DNA of 64,000 nt from NCBI GenBank assembly GCA_023910675.1, contig JAAVWC010000003.1:181059-245058 (forward strand). Reading direction: 5' to 3'. Every line of letters starts with the position of its first letter. Position 1 is the stretch's first letter. Of this stretch, positions 9,657-18,151 are shown one piece after another. The notes under the pieces were generated by a model. That model was not told the DNA's origin. It did no database searches and worked only from the letters and a program-made list of their open reading frames with translations. This DNA is from Gemmatimonas sp. (lineage in GTDB: Bacteria; Gemmatimonadota; Gemmatimonadetes; Gemmatimonadales; Gemmatimonadaceae). The translations under genes and the position numbers were made by a program.

Positions 9657-10541
9657 ATGGGGACACTCGAGGACCGGCTCGCCGGCTATACCCACCGGCA
9701 GTTGTTGGTGAACGGCCTGCGCTTTCATGTCGTGGAGGCAGGAACCGGGCCGGTGGTCCTGCTGCTGCACGGCTTCCCCGATTGCTGGTTGTCCTGGCTC
9801 GGACAAATCGACGTACTGGTCGCGCAGGGCTACCGTGTGGTCGTGCCCGATCTGCGCGGGTACAACGAGACGGAGCGTCCTAGGCACGTTGCCGAGTATC
9901 GGCTCGAACTGCTCGGCCGGGACATCGAGGCGCTCGCCAATCAGTATGGCGGCGCCGTGCATCTGGTGGGGCACGATTGGGGCGGCATGCTCGCGTGGCA
10001 TGTGGCCATGCACCACCCGCAGGTGGTGCGTTCGCTCGCCGTTCTCAATGCGCCGCATCCTGCCGCCTTCCGGCGCGCGCTGCGAAACGGATGGGCGCAG
10101 CGCCGGAAATCGTGGTACATGCTCTTTTTCCAGTTGCCGTGGCTCCCCGAGTTCATGTGGCAGGCAGGGGACTCGGCGTTGTTCATGCGCGTGTTGCGCA
10201 GCGGTGCGGCGACGCCCACCGCCGACATGTCGGACACGCACGCCCTCGAGACGCAGTACCGCCGGGCCTTTGCGTCGCGGAGTGCGTGGACCGCTGCCCT
10301 CAACCATTTCCGCGCCTTATTCCGCTGCCCGCCGCCGCGTGATGTGGTCATCAGTGCGCCGACGTTGCTGCTGTGGGGCGAACGCGATCCCTACCTCGGC
10401 GTTGAACTCACCACCGGCTTTGACCGGTGGGTGCCGTCATTGACGGTCGAACGGCTGCCGGCGGCGCATTGGCTCCAGCACACGCACGCCAGTGCGGTCA
10501 ACGAAGCGCTGCTTCGGTTCTGGGCGCAGCAGCCGACGTGA
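9657..10541 (+). CDS. Alpha/beta-hydrolase, epoxide-hydrolase/haloalkane-dehalogenase-like
   Basis: 294 residues. The oxyanion motif LLLHGFPD and the nucleophile elbow GHDWGG (Asp nucleophile, as in epoxide hydrolases and dehalogenases rather than serine esterases) are clear. The acid is likely in LLWGERDPYLG and the base His in AAHWLQHTH. No signal peptide, so it is cytosolic. The substrate is unknown; an epoxide or similar ester-type intermediate is the family-based guess. It is the second gene of a unit with the M20 peptidase. Its last 44 bases overlap the end of the convergent RnfD-like gene. Confidence 0.9.
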   Translation: MGTLEDRLAGYTHRQLLVNGLRFHVVEAGTGPVVLLLHGFPDCWLSWLGQIDVLVAQGYRVVVPDLRGYNETERPRHVAEYRLELLGRDIEALANQYGGAVHLVGHDWGGMLAWHVAMHHPQVVRSLAVLNAPHPAAFRRALRNGWAQRRKSWYMLFFQLPWLPEFMWQAGDSALFMRVLRSGAATPTADMSDTHALETQYRRAFASRSAWTAALNHFRALFRCPPPRDVVISAPTLLLWGERDPYLGVELTTGFDRWVPSLTVERLPAAHWLQHTHASAVNEALLRFWAQQPT

Positions 10542-11382
10542 CTCGTGCCGCGCGGGCGCTCCCCGCGCGCTTCCACTTGCGCCAGCCTTCCCACAGGTTC
10601 GCCACGAGCAGGCCACCCAACAGGAAGTAGACGGCACCGATGGCGATGTACAAGCCAAATCCCGTAGCGGCCGCGATGGCGCCGTAGGTCACCTGATCGC
10701 CGGCCTTGGGCGGCGATGTCGGTGGGTCCGTGGCCATGAAGCCGGCGAAGAACAGCACCATCTGCAGGTCGGGGGCACGATACAGCTCGGCCAGCCGCAC
10801 CGGGTCGACCACATACGTGGCACTCGTCGCCAGCACGAAGTGCACGCCAAGGAGTGCCAACACCAGCGGCAGTTTGTGGAGACGCCACGCCATGAACGCG
10901 GCGGTCGATCCCAACAGGAGCATCCACACCGGCGGGAGATCGGGCAGGGCGCCCCACCAGTTCTGTCCCGAGTCGAACAGATAGTAGCTGACGACCAGTC
11001 CTGCCGCGGCGGGGTTCAATACGTTGGCGCGCTTCACGCGCAGAGCATGCTTGGCGGCAATCGCCAGCGCTGCCGTGCCCGCCGCCACCCACCACGTCGC
11101 ATGGGGACTGAGCACCACACCAACGAGCATGCCGGTAAGCAAGGCGCCGTCGGGTACGCTCCACTCCCCATCGCGCCACCGGATAAGTGGTGCGTCGAGA
11201 AGCATGGCGACGAGTATGGCGCTCGCGAGACCGGGAAGCACCAACATCCATCCTGCATGATGAGCGGCGGGCGCCGTCAGGATCAGCAGAATGGCCGTGA
11301 ACAGCCCTTTGGGCGAACGGAGCCAGCGGAGGAGAGCTGTCCAGGGCGACTTGTGCACGGCGGCCGACGTGCTGTCACTCAT
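10498..11382 (-). CDS. RnfD/NqrB-like membrane subunit of a flavin electron-transfer complex
   Basis: 294 residues from MSDSTSAAVHKSPW. About eight to nine membrane helices are visible. RnfD/NqrB hallmarks include VLNPAAAGLVV and, near the end, FMATDPPTSPP. I do not find the S-G-A-T motif to which FMN is covalently attached in NqrB and typical RnfD, and the protein is shorter than the usual 330-400 residues. It starts 8 bases inside the ApbE gene, so the two are coupled. With the FMN_bind protein and ApbE it forms a minimal unit, with no other Rnf or Nqr subunit nearby. Role by inference: it carries electrons across or along the membrane to the FMN domain. Confidence 0.85.
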   Translation of the reverse strand: MSDSTSAAVHKSPWTALLRWLRSPKGLFTAILLILTAPAAHHAGWMLVLPGLASAILVAMLLDAPLIRWRDGEWSVPDGALLTGMLVGVVLSPHATWWVAAGTAALAIAAKHALRVKRANVLNPAAAGLVVSYYLFDSGQNWWGALPDLPPVWMLLLGSTAAFMAWRLHKLPLVLALLGVHFVLATSATYVVDPVRLAELYRAPDLQMVLFFAGFMATDPPTSPPKAGDQVTYGAIAAATGFGLYIAIGAVYFLLGGLLVANLWEGWRKWKRAGSARAARVTSAAAPRTEAALR

Positions 11383-12304
11383 GGCCGATGCTCCACTCGG
11401 TACACCCCCAGCCGCGCACCATGTGCACTGCGCCATCAGCGCCCACGATGCAGCCATCAACACCCTGAGCCTGCAAGAGCGCGGCGCCGGCGTCCGGCCC
11501 CAGCACAAAGGCTGCCGTCGCCAGCCCGTCGGCGATCGCCGCTTGTGGGGCCACCACCGTCACGCTTTGCGAGTGGGACGCTGACGTCGCCTCGCGCTGC
11601 CGCGGATCGACGAGATGATGCCCACGCGCCGTCCGCCGCACATAATCGCCGCTCGTGCACACCGCGAACTCGGCGGCCTCGCACGTCAGGGTGGCGAGTC
11701 GCGCTCGTTCGTCGCGGGGATGCACGATGGCTGTGCGCCAGGGGTCGCCTTTGGCGTTGCGTCCCCGGTACAGCAGGTCGCCGCCGGCGTTGATGGCACA
11801 GTGGGCGACGGCGGCAAGGGCACGCGCGGCGAGATCGATGGCGAAGCCTTTGGCGATGGCGCCAAGATCGAGTTGCAGCGGCCGCTCGAGTCGAACGGCA
11901 CACGCGGCTTCGTCGAGCGTGATATCACGCCACGTGGCGTCGGTATCGTGTCGCGCGAGGGTAATGGCCGCGCCGCCACGCCACGGGCGATTGAAGCCCA
12001 GGGCATGCACCCGTGCGCCGACTGCCGGGTCGAAGGCCCCGTCGCTCGCGGCGGCCACTGAATGCGCCACGCGCAGGACTTCGAATAGCAATGGCGACAC
12101 CGGCGTGAACACGTCGCGCGTGTGCGTCAGGCGCATCAGCTCCGACGACTGCTCAAAACGTGAGCAGCTGCGCTCCACCAGATCGAACCATCCCAATGCG
12201 TCGGCCGCACGCGACGGGGCGTCGTGCAGCTCGCCGACGAGCTGCAGCGAGATCGTCGTACTCATCGCCGTCGTGACAAACTCGTACGTGGGCAGATCGC
12301 TCAC
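11375..12304 (-). CDS. apbE: FAD:protein FMN transferase
   Basis: 309 residues, beginning MSDLPTYEFVTTAMSTT. ApbE signatures are visible: SELMRLTH, DGAFDPAVG, the substrate region LDLGAIAKGFAIDLAA, CAINAGGDL, and the late SVTVVAPQAAIADGLATAAFVLG that holds metal-binding Asp and Thr/Ala. The enzyme transfers FMN from FAD to a Thr or Ser of an S-G-A-T type motif in an exported protein. The obvious substrate is the FMN_bind protein encoded just upstream, whose stop overlaps this start. ApbE enzymes usually act outside the cytoplasmic membrane. I see no clear signal peptide here, so its compartment is uncertain. Confidence 0.95.
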   Translation of the reverse strand: MSDLPTYEFVTTAMSTTISLQLVGELHDAPSRAADALGWFDLVERSCSRFEQSSELMRLTHTRDVFTPVSPLLFEVLRVAHSVAAASDGAFDPAVGARVHALGFNRPWRGGAAITLARHDTDATWRDITLDEAACAVRLERPLQLDLGAIAKGFAIDLAARALAAVAHCAINAGGDLLYRGRNAKGDPWRTAIVHPRDERARLATLTCEAAEFAVCTSGDYVRRTARGHHLVDPRQREATSASHSQSVTVVAPQAAIADGLATAAFVLGPDAGAALLQAQGVDGCIVGADGAVHMVRGWGCTEWSIGHE

Positions 12305-13251
12305 GGCGTGGCGTGCTTGAGTGCTTCAACGACTGCGTAATAAAACGCATTGGTGCTGTCGGTCGCGCCGGACACGTTGTCGATTTCCGGGCTCTGTCGT
12401 TGGGCCACCTGCGGCTGCAGGTGCGCGATCCACGAGCACGAGTACCGCGTGAGGCAGCGACTGATGGCAGCGGCCGTGATCTTGCCGCCTTCGATGATAA
12501 CGGTGGCCTCGATGTCACCGTGCCGTGAAGTGCCCCACCCGGTGAACGTCCCGTCTTTCCACTTGACCTTCTTGCTGCTGTCGGCAGCGGCCGGAGCCGG
12601 CGAAGGCGCGTGCGTCGGCGTGGTCGCGACCGGTGGCGTCGCAACGACGGGTGCCGGCATGGGCGTGACCGCGGTGGCAGCGCTGGACGTACTGATGGCG
12701 CCAGAGACACTCGGCGCTCCGGCGAGTGCCACCGCGGTGGCTGCCGGAGGGACGGCGGCCGCGGCCGTTGCCGCACTATCTGAGGGAACCGCGCGCAGTG
12801 CCGATGATTCCGGCTGGTCGGCCCCCCCCCTCGCGTCGAGCATTGGCGCCCTTCCGGTCGAGGCTACTTCGGCATTCTCCGAAGTGCTCGCCACGGCAGT
12901 CGCGGGCGCAGCAGCGGCCCCGGAAGCGGCGTTCGAAGGCCCGTTGGCCATCGCGTCTGGTCCGGCAACCGGCAGGCGTCGACGCGGCGCGCTGCGCGCG
13001 GCGAGTTCGGTGGCCGCCGCTTCCGTTCGCACATAACCGGCTGAATACGCCGCGAGCACGGCGGCCGCGCCGATGGTCAGCAGGGTGGTCGGCGTCGAAG
13101 CGCCCCTCCGGAGCCGCGAGGGGAGAAAGGCGTGTTCTGAGCCGTTGGAGGGGGTGGTTGTCACGCCGGAAGGGACGGGGGAGACTACTGAAGAATACAC
13201 GCCGTGGGGGGCTTCGCCGTTGAGAACGACGGTGAGTTGAGGTGAACTCAT
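12301..13251 (-). CDS. Membrane-anchored FMN_bind (RnfG/NqrC-type) protein with covalent-flavin motif
   Basis: 316 residues from ATG 13251; a TTG lies one codon earlier. One membrane helix (about 55-75, TLLTIGAAAVLAAYSAGYV) is followed by a long Ala/Pro/Thr/Ser-rich linker (about 80-225) and a C-terminal FMN_bind domain. That domain begins WKDGTFTGWGTSRHGDIEA and contains DNVSGATDST. The Thr of SGAT, at about residue 297, is the predicted FMN attachment site for the neighbouring ApbE. The linker suggests a flavin domain reaching out into the periplasm. The coding strand holds a run of nine G in the linker (12822-12830). The gene diverges from susC. Confidence 0.9.
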   Translation of the reverse strand: MSSPQLTVVLNGEAPHGVYSSVVSPVPSGVTTTPSNGSEHAFLPSRLRRGASTPTTLLTIGAAAVLAAYSAGYVRTEAAATELAARSAPRRRLPVAGPDAMANGPSNAASGAAAAPATAVASTSENAEVASTGRAPMLDARGGADQPESSALRAVPSDSAATAAAAVPPAATAVALAGAPSVSGAISTSSAATAVTPMPAPVVATPPVATTPTHAPSPAPAAADSSKKVKWKDGTFTGWGTSRHGDIEATVIIEGGKITAAAISRCLTRYSCSWIAHLQPQVAQRQSPEIDNVSGATDSTNAFYYAVVEALKHATP

Positions 13252-13300
13252 CAATCACTGGTACCAAGTGCACGTTAGCGGGACGGAAGGAACCCGGCCG

Positions 13301-13358
13301 TGCTAATTTCAGTTGGTCCGGAGGGACCGAACCGTTAGGACCCGAAGTGTCCGGACAC
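13301..13358 (+). promoter_or_regulatory. susC leader: extended -10 candidate and two dyads
   Basis: TGCTAATTT at 13301-13309 looks like an extended -10 element. Just downstream lie a GGTCC/GGACC inverted repeat (13315-13328, 4-base loop) and a perfect 12-base palindrome GTGTCCGGACAC (13347-13358). GAGGAG at 13380-13385 is a good Shine-Dalgarno for the ATG at 13397. No convincing -35 was found. The palindromes could be operator sites or 5' UTR structure. Confidence 0.35.
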
Positions 13359-13396
13359 CGATTTCGCACCTCACCATCCTCTGAGGAGACCCGCAC

Positions 13397-16300
13397 ATGC
13401 ACCACTTGTGGCGCCCCCTGCTGGCGCTGACAGGGTTGCTTGCACTCGCCAGTCCACCGGCCCGTGCACAGCAGCTTGGCACCCTGGCAGTCACCGTAAC
13501 CGACGCGGCTAATCAACGCCCCGTCGAAGCGGCTCGCGTATTCCTGGTGGGGACTACATTCGCTGGGCAGACGGGTCCCGACGGCAAGCTCACGCTCCGC
13601 GGGATCGGTGCCGGCCCATACACGGTGCGCGTGCTTCGCGTTGGCTATACCGAACAGTCCAAGCCCATCACCATCGCGGCGGGACAAACGCAAACGCTCA
13701 ACGTGGCGCTCTCGACGGCCGCCGTGAATCTGGCGGCCGTCGTCACGACCGCCACCGGTGAACAACGTCGCGTCGAAATCGGCAATGCCACGGCCAACAT
13801 CGATGCCGCGAAGGTCACGGAATCGGCGCCGCTCGGTAACCTCAACGACCTGCTCAATTCGCGTGCACCCGGGGTAACGGTCACGAGCGGCACCCAGACT
13901 GGTACCGGCGCACGCATTCGTATTCGCGGTATGAACTCCGTGAGCTTGAACAACGAGCCGATCTGGATCATCGACGGCATTCGTATGACGAGCAACAACG
14001 CGAGCTTCACCACCGCGACCGGTAGCGGCGGCGGCACTGGCGGTAACGCGCCAAGCCGCGTCGGCGACCTCAACCCGGAAGAAATCGAGAATATCGAAAT
14101 CGTGAAGGGGCCGTCGGCGGCGACGCTCTACGGCACCGACGCGGCCAACGGCGTCATTCTCGTCACGACCAAGAAGGGCCGCGCGGGCGCCGCCCGGTGG
14201 ACGATCTACGGCGAAGGCGGCACGGTCTACGATCGCAATTTCTATCCCGACGCGTACTCACTCTGGGGCAAGCGCCCGGGGGAAACGGTGTCGTCGCGGA
14301 CGTTCTGCAATCTGCAGCGTATCGGGCTCGCGCAGTGTACCGCCGACTCCACGAGCGCGCTGAATATCTTCGACGAAAAGGATCTCACGCCGGTCGGCAC
14401 GGGCAACCGTCGCCAGACAGGTGTACAAGTGTCCGGTGGTACCGAAGCGGTCCGCTACTTCCTGTCGGCCGAAGACGAAAATGAGATCGGCGTGCTCGAG
14501 CTGCCGACCTTCGAGCGCCAGCGCATGGATTCCTCAGGAATTCCCATCCGTCCATGGACGGATCGCCCCAACACGATGAACCGCCGCTCGTTGCGGTCCA
14601 ACGTGAACGCGCAACTGAATCCGAAGCTCGACGTGGCAATGTCGACCAACTTCATCAACATCGCGCAGCGCTACTCCCTCGAATCGAACGCCACGGCTGG
14701 TCTTGGCTCGCACCTCTTTGGTGGTCCGGGCACGCGTGACAACGGGACGGTCTCCGGCTTGGGCACCCCGCTCAACGGCTATCGCGCCTGGACGCCGGGG
14801 TACATGTGGGCGGAGAAGACCGAACAGTCGGTCAACCGCTTCATCTGGTCGGGACAGGCCAACTATCGTCCCACCTCGTGGCTCTCGACCCGTGCGACGG
14901 TCGGTAACGACTGGACGGGGCGTAACGACGAAAACCTGCTCTTCCGCGGCGAAGGTCCGCCGCTTACCGCTACGACGCGGTTGGGTGCGCGCGGCATCGG
15001 TCGCGTGTTCATCAACAATCTCACGGTCGATCTCGGCGCCACGGCCAACTACGAAAAGTTCGGCTTCCAGCACAAGACGACGGTGGGCTCCCAGTACATC
15101 GGCTACCGCTTCACGAGCGCTACGACGGGCTCCTCTCAGCTCGCTCCGGGTTCACAAAGCGTTGGCTCGGGAACGGTGCTCGTCGTCGATGAAGGGACCA
15201 CGGTGACCAAGACGTTCGGCAGCTTCATCGAACAATCCTTGGCATGGCGCGACCGGTTGTTCCTCACGGCCGCGGTGCGTAGCGACCAGAACTCGGCCTT
15301 CGGTACGAACTTCCAGAGCATCGTGTATCCGAAGGCGTCGATGTCGTACCTGATCTCGCAGGAAGACTGGTGGAAGGCGCCGGCGTTCGTAAACACGTTC
15401 CGGCTGCGCTACGCGTATGGTCAGTCCGGCGTTCAGCCCGGTCCCAACGACGCGCTCTTCTTCTACAACTCCGGCATCACGAGCGTCGCTGCCACCGATC
15501 AGCCCACGGTCATTCAGGGCGCGCTGGGTAACGCCAACCTCAAGCCCGAGCGCTCGGCCGAACACGAAATGGGTTTCGAAACCCAGATGTTCAACCAGCG
15601 CGTGAGCCTCGACTTCACGTACTACAACAAGCTCACCACCGACGCGCTCATCAGCGCGGTGCTGCCGCCGTCGTACGGCTCTGTGGCGTCGCAGCTGCGT
15701 AACCTCGGCTCGGTGAAGAACGCCGGTATCGAAGTCGCCCTGAACGCGCAGCTCGTGCAGAAGAACAACTTCGGATGGGACGCGAACATCGCGTTCTCGT
15801 CGAACGACAACAAGGTCGTGTCGCTTGGTGACACGCCGCCACAGCTCGGGTTGCCCAGCCGCACCGTGGCTGGCTATCCCATTGGCGGGTACTGGTCGCA
15901 GCCGATCACGGGCTGGGAAGACAAGAACGGCGACGGCTTGCTCACGTACTTCCCCGATGCCGCCCGCAACGAAGTGTTCGTTGGCGACTCGGTGATCTTC
16001 CGTGGCTACTCCACGCCGCGCTACATGACCACGCTGGTGAACGGTGTCGATCTGTTCAACAAGCAGCTTCGCCTGCAGGGCATGGTCGACTGGCGCAGCG
16101 GCGGTCTGTGGTACAACAACACCGAGCGGATTCGCTGCACGCGCCCCAACTGCTCGGGACGAAACAACCTGAAGGCGGAGTTCGTCGATCAGGCCACGAA
16201 CATCGCGGCCAACGAACACCCGGCCCGTACACTCGACGGCTTCCTGCAGAGCGGCGCCTTCGTCCGCCTGCGCGAAATCTCGGCACAGTGGACCGTCTCC

Positions 16301-16501
16301 AACAGCATGGCCAAGCGTCTCGTGCGCGGCCGCTCGCTGTCGCTCGTGGTCACGGCGCGCAATCTCAAGCTGTGGACGAACTACCGTGGTACCGACCCCG
16401 AGTCGGGCTTCAACACCACGAGCGGCACCGAAGCCCCGAGCGAGTTCCAGACGGTGGGACCGCCGAGCTACTTCATCACGCGCATCAACATCGGATTCTG
16501 A
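13397..16501 (+). CDS. SusC/RagA-family TonB-dependent outer-membrane receptor
   Basis: 1034 residues. A signal peptide (LLALTGLLALASPPARAQQ) is followed by a CarboxypepD_reg-like domain (about 30-110) and a plug domain (about 120-260) with NLNDLLNSRAPGV, IRIRGMNS and VKGPSAATLYGTDAANGVI. A large beta-barrel runs to the C-terminal RINIGF. Full length for the family. It should form the TonB-powered channel of a SusCD pair that imports a glycan or peptide, with the SusD lipoprotein encoded 13 bases downstream as its lid. The substrate cannot be told from the sequence, and no anti-sigma/sigma pair or glycoside hydrolase sits beside it. Confidence 0.96.
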   Translation: MHHLWRPLLALTGLLALASPPARAQQLGTLAVTVTDAANQRPVEAARVFLVGTTFAGQTGPDGKLTLRGIGAGPYTVRVLRVGYTEQSKPITIAAGQTQTLNVALSTAAVNLAAVVTTATGEQRRVEIGNATANIDAAKVTESAPLGNLNDLLNSRAPGVTVTSGTQTGTGARIRIRGMNSVSLNNEPIWIIDGIRMTSNNASFTTATGSGGGTGGNAPSRVGDLNPEEIENIEIVKGPSAATLYGTDAANGVILVTTKKGRAGAARWTIYGEGGTVYDRNFYPDAYSLWGKRPGETVSSRTFCNLQRIGLAQCTADSTSALNIFDEKDLTPVGTGNRRQTGVQVSGGTEAVRYFLSAEDENEIGVLELPTFERQRMDSSGIPIRPWTDRPNTMNRRSLRSNVNAQLNPKLDVAMSTNFINIAQRYSLESNATAGLGSHLFGGPGTRDNGTVSGLGTPLNGYRAWTPGYMWAEKTEQSVNRFIWSGQANYRPTSWLSTRATVGNDWTGRNDENLLFRGEGPPLTATTRLGARGIGRVFINNLTVDLGATANYEKFGFQHKTTVGSQYIGYRFTSATTGSSQLAPGSQSVGSGTVLVVDEGTTVTKTFGSFIEQSLAWRDRLFLTAAVRSDQNSAFGTNFQSIVYPKASMSYLISQEDWWKAPAFVNTFRLRYAYGQSGVQPGPNDALFFYNSGITSVAATDQPTVIQGALGNANLKPERSAEHEMGFETQMFNQRVSLDFTYYNKLTTDALISAVLPPSYGSVASQLRNLGSVKNAGIEVALNAQLVQKNNFGWDANIAFSSNDNKVVSLGDTPPQLGLPSRTVAGYPIGGYWSQPITGWEDKNGDGLLTYFPDAARNEVFVGDSVIFRGYSTPRYMTTLVNGVDLFNKQLRLQGMVDWRSGGLWYNNTERIRCTRPNCSGRNNLKAEFVDQATNIAANEHPARTLDGFLQSGAFVRLREISAQWTVSNSMAKRLVRGRSLSLVVTARNLKLWTNYRGTDPESGFNTTSGTEAPSEFQTVGPPSYFITRINIGF

Positions 16502-16514
16502 GGCTAACCGACCC

Positions 16515-17906
16515 ATGACACCCTCTCGATTTTTGGGCCGGCGCACGTTGGGCCGTACGGCAGGCGTAGTGGCCGCCCTCGCCGTTTCGCTCTCGGGCTG
16601 CCAGGAAGCGAACGATCGCCTGCTCGGCGTCGTCGATCCCGACATCATTGCCCCCGGTGACCTCGCGAAGACCGACGGTGCGATCGCCTTGGCGAACGGC
16701 ACCATCGCCACCTTCCGCGGCGTCACCGGTGGCGGCGAAAGCACCTGGTTGTTTGGTGGCCTGTTGGCCGATGAATGGTCGACCAGCTCGACGTTCATTC
16801 AGAACGACGAGACCGACCAGCGGCAGATTCAGCTGATCAATTCGTCGATTACCGGCATGGTGCGCAGCTTGTACCGCACCCGGACGCGCGCGTACGAAGC
16901 GATCGAATCGCTCAAGAAGTTCAGCCCGACTTCGCGGGCCACGATTGCCGAGATGTATCTCGCGCGCGGGTTTGCGGAGATGCAGCTCGCGCTCGACTTC
17001 TGCAATGGCATTCCCATCCCGAACAACCCGCTGACCAACCCGCCGGAGAACGGAGAGCCGAAGAGCACCGCCCAGGTGTTTCAGTTGGCGGCAGCGTCGC
17101 TCGATACCGGGCTGACGTTTGCCAACGGCACGGATGCCGCCAGCGTGCTCATGAACCGCTCCATCCGCGTGGTGCGGGCCCGTGTGGCCATGGCACTCGG
17201 CGATTTTGCTGGCGCCGGCACGTTGGTCGCCGAACTGCCCACGAGCTTCACCTACGCGCACACGTTCTCGAACTCCACCAGTACGAATACGCTGTGGGGG
17301 CAAGGGCTCAGCTCACGCCGCTACAGCGTCGGTGACAGTGTCGAAGGCAACGCCCGCAACATTCTCGTCGCGAACGCCATTCCGTTTGCGTCGTCTCGTG
17401 ATCCGCGTTTGCCGGTGACCATCCCGACCAGTGGTTCCATCAATGGTCAGGATGGCCAGACGTATACGCGCACCACGGCCATGTGGGGACAGCTCACGTC
17501 GGTCGACGTCGTGAATGGGATCGATGCCCGCATGATCGAAGCCGAAGTCGCACTGCGCAACAACAACGTCACGCAGTGGCTCGCCATTCACAACGCGCTG
17601 CGGCTGGCACCGCCGCGGCTCGGCGAGATTGTGCCGGCGGCGATGACGCAGCTCACCGATCCCGGCTCTGAGGCCGCCCGCGTGAATCTGCACTTCCGCG
17701 AGAAGGCGTTCTGGACGTTCAGCCGCGGCCAGCGTCTGGGCGACATGCGCCGCCTCATCCGGCAGTACGGTCGTACCGAAGCCACGGTGTTCCCGCAGGG
17801 GCTGCACTTCAAGGGCGGCAGCTACGGGAAGGATGTCAATCTGCCCATCACACAGCCCGAAGAGAACAATCCGCTCTTCAAGGGATGCACGGATCGTAAT
17901 CCGTAA
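16515..17906 (+). CDS. SusD/RagB-family outer-membrane lipoprotein
   Basis: 463 residues from MTPSRFLGRRTLGRTAG. The lipobox SLSGC gives a lipid-anchored Cys at about residue 29. SusD features are present: TPR-like helices with RAYEAIESLKKF and ATIAEMYLARGFAEMQLALDFC, and the C-terminal REKAFWTFSRGQRLGDMRRLIRQYGR that is typical of the RagB/SusD family. It binds the substrate on the cell surface and closes over SusC. A strong hairpin follows about 30 bases after the stop, so the susCD operon probably ends here. Confidence 0.95.
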   Translation: MTPSRFLGRRTLGRTAGVVAALAVSLSGCQEANDRLLGVVDPDIIAPGDLAKTDGAIALANGTIATFRGVTGGGESTWLFGGLLADEWSTSSTFIQNDETDQRQIQLINSSITGMVRSLYRTRTRAYEAIESLKKFSPTSRATIAEMYLARGFAEMQLALDFCNGIPIPNNPLTNPPENGEPKSTAQVFQLAAASLDTGLTFANGTDAASVLMNRSIRVVRARVAMALGDFAGAGTLVAELPTSFTYAHTFSNSTSTNTLWGQGLSSRRYSVGDSVEGNARNILVANAIPFASSRDPRLPVTIPTSGSINGQDGQTYTRTTAMWGQLTSVDVVNGIDARMIEAEVALRNNNVTQWLAIHNALRLAPPRLGEIVPAAMTQLTDPGSEAARVNLHFREKAFWTFSRGQRLGDMRRLIRQYGRTEATVFPQGLHFKGGSYGKDVNLPITQPEENNPLFKGCTDRNP

Positions 17907-17937
17907 CCATCGGCGGTAGGCGGATTATCACAGCGCC

Positions 17938-17978
17938 CGCGAGGGCCCCTGCACAGACCTGGTGCAGGGGCCCTCGCG
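17938..17978 (+). terminator. Strong hairpin after susCD
   Basis: Arms CGCGAGGGCCCCTGCAC and GTGCAGGGGCCCTCGCG pair perfectly over 17 bases around a 7-base loop. No T run follows, so it may act with Rho, or stabilise the 3' end of the susCD mRNA. Confidence 0.6.
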
Positions 17979-17983
17979 TCCTG

Positions 17984-18151
17984 ATGGCTGAGCGCCGTGT
18001 CGCGCGTCACGCGAGAGCTGGACATGGAAGTTGCCCCACGGCAGGGTATGTCCGATGCTCTGGCCTTTCGGGCATCGCCGCTCTGGTGGTGTTTTTCGTG
18101 GGGATTGCCATCCTCGTGTGGTGGATCGCTCGACCCATCTCTTGGGTCTGA
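17984..18151 (+). CDS. Possible 55-residue single-helix membrane protein
   Basis: ATG 17984 opens a 55-codon frame ending TGA at 18149-18151. The N-terminal half is Arg/Cys/Gly-rich and not convincing. The C-terminal half, GIAALVVFFVGIAILVWWIA, is a well-formed membrane helix that ends RPISWV. After the TGA the same frame stays open to 18388 with a hydrophilic stretch (SHPHASVWPQDDDQTPKEG), so this could be one gene interrupted by a stop, or simple chance. There is no Shine-Dalgarno and the hairpin ends only 5 bases before the ATG. No family recognised. Confidence 0.28.
   Translation: MAERRVARHARAGHGSCPTAGYVRCSGLSGIAALVVFFVGIAILVWWIARPISWV

Noticed and set aside
10492..11793. 433-codon plus-strand frame opposite the RnfD-like and apbE genes
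   Set aside because: The opposite strand carries two clear families in overlapping coupled genes; this frame reads as His/Arg-rich noise.
15152..16798. 548-codon minus-strand frame opposite susC
   Set aside because: Shadow of the SusC barrel region; no start signal, no domain and biased composition.
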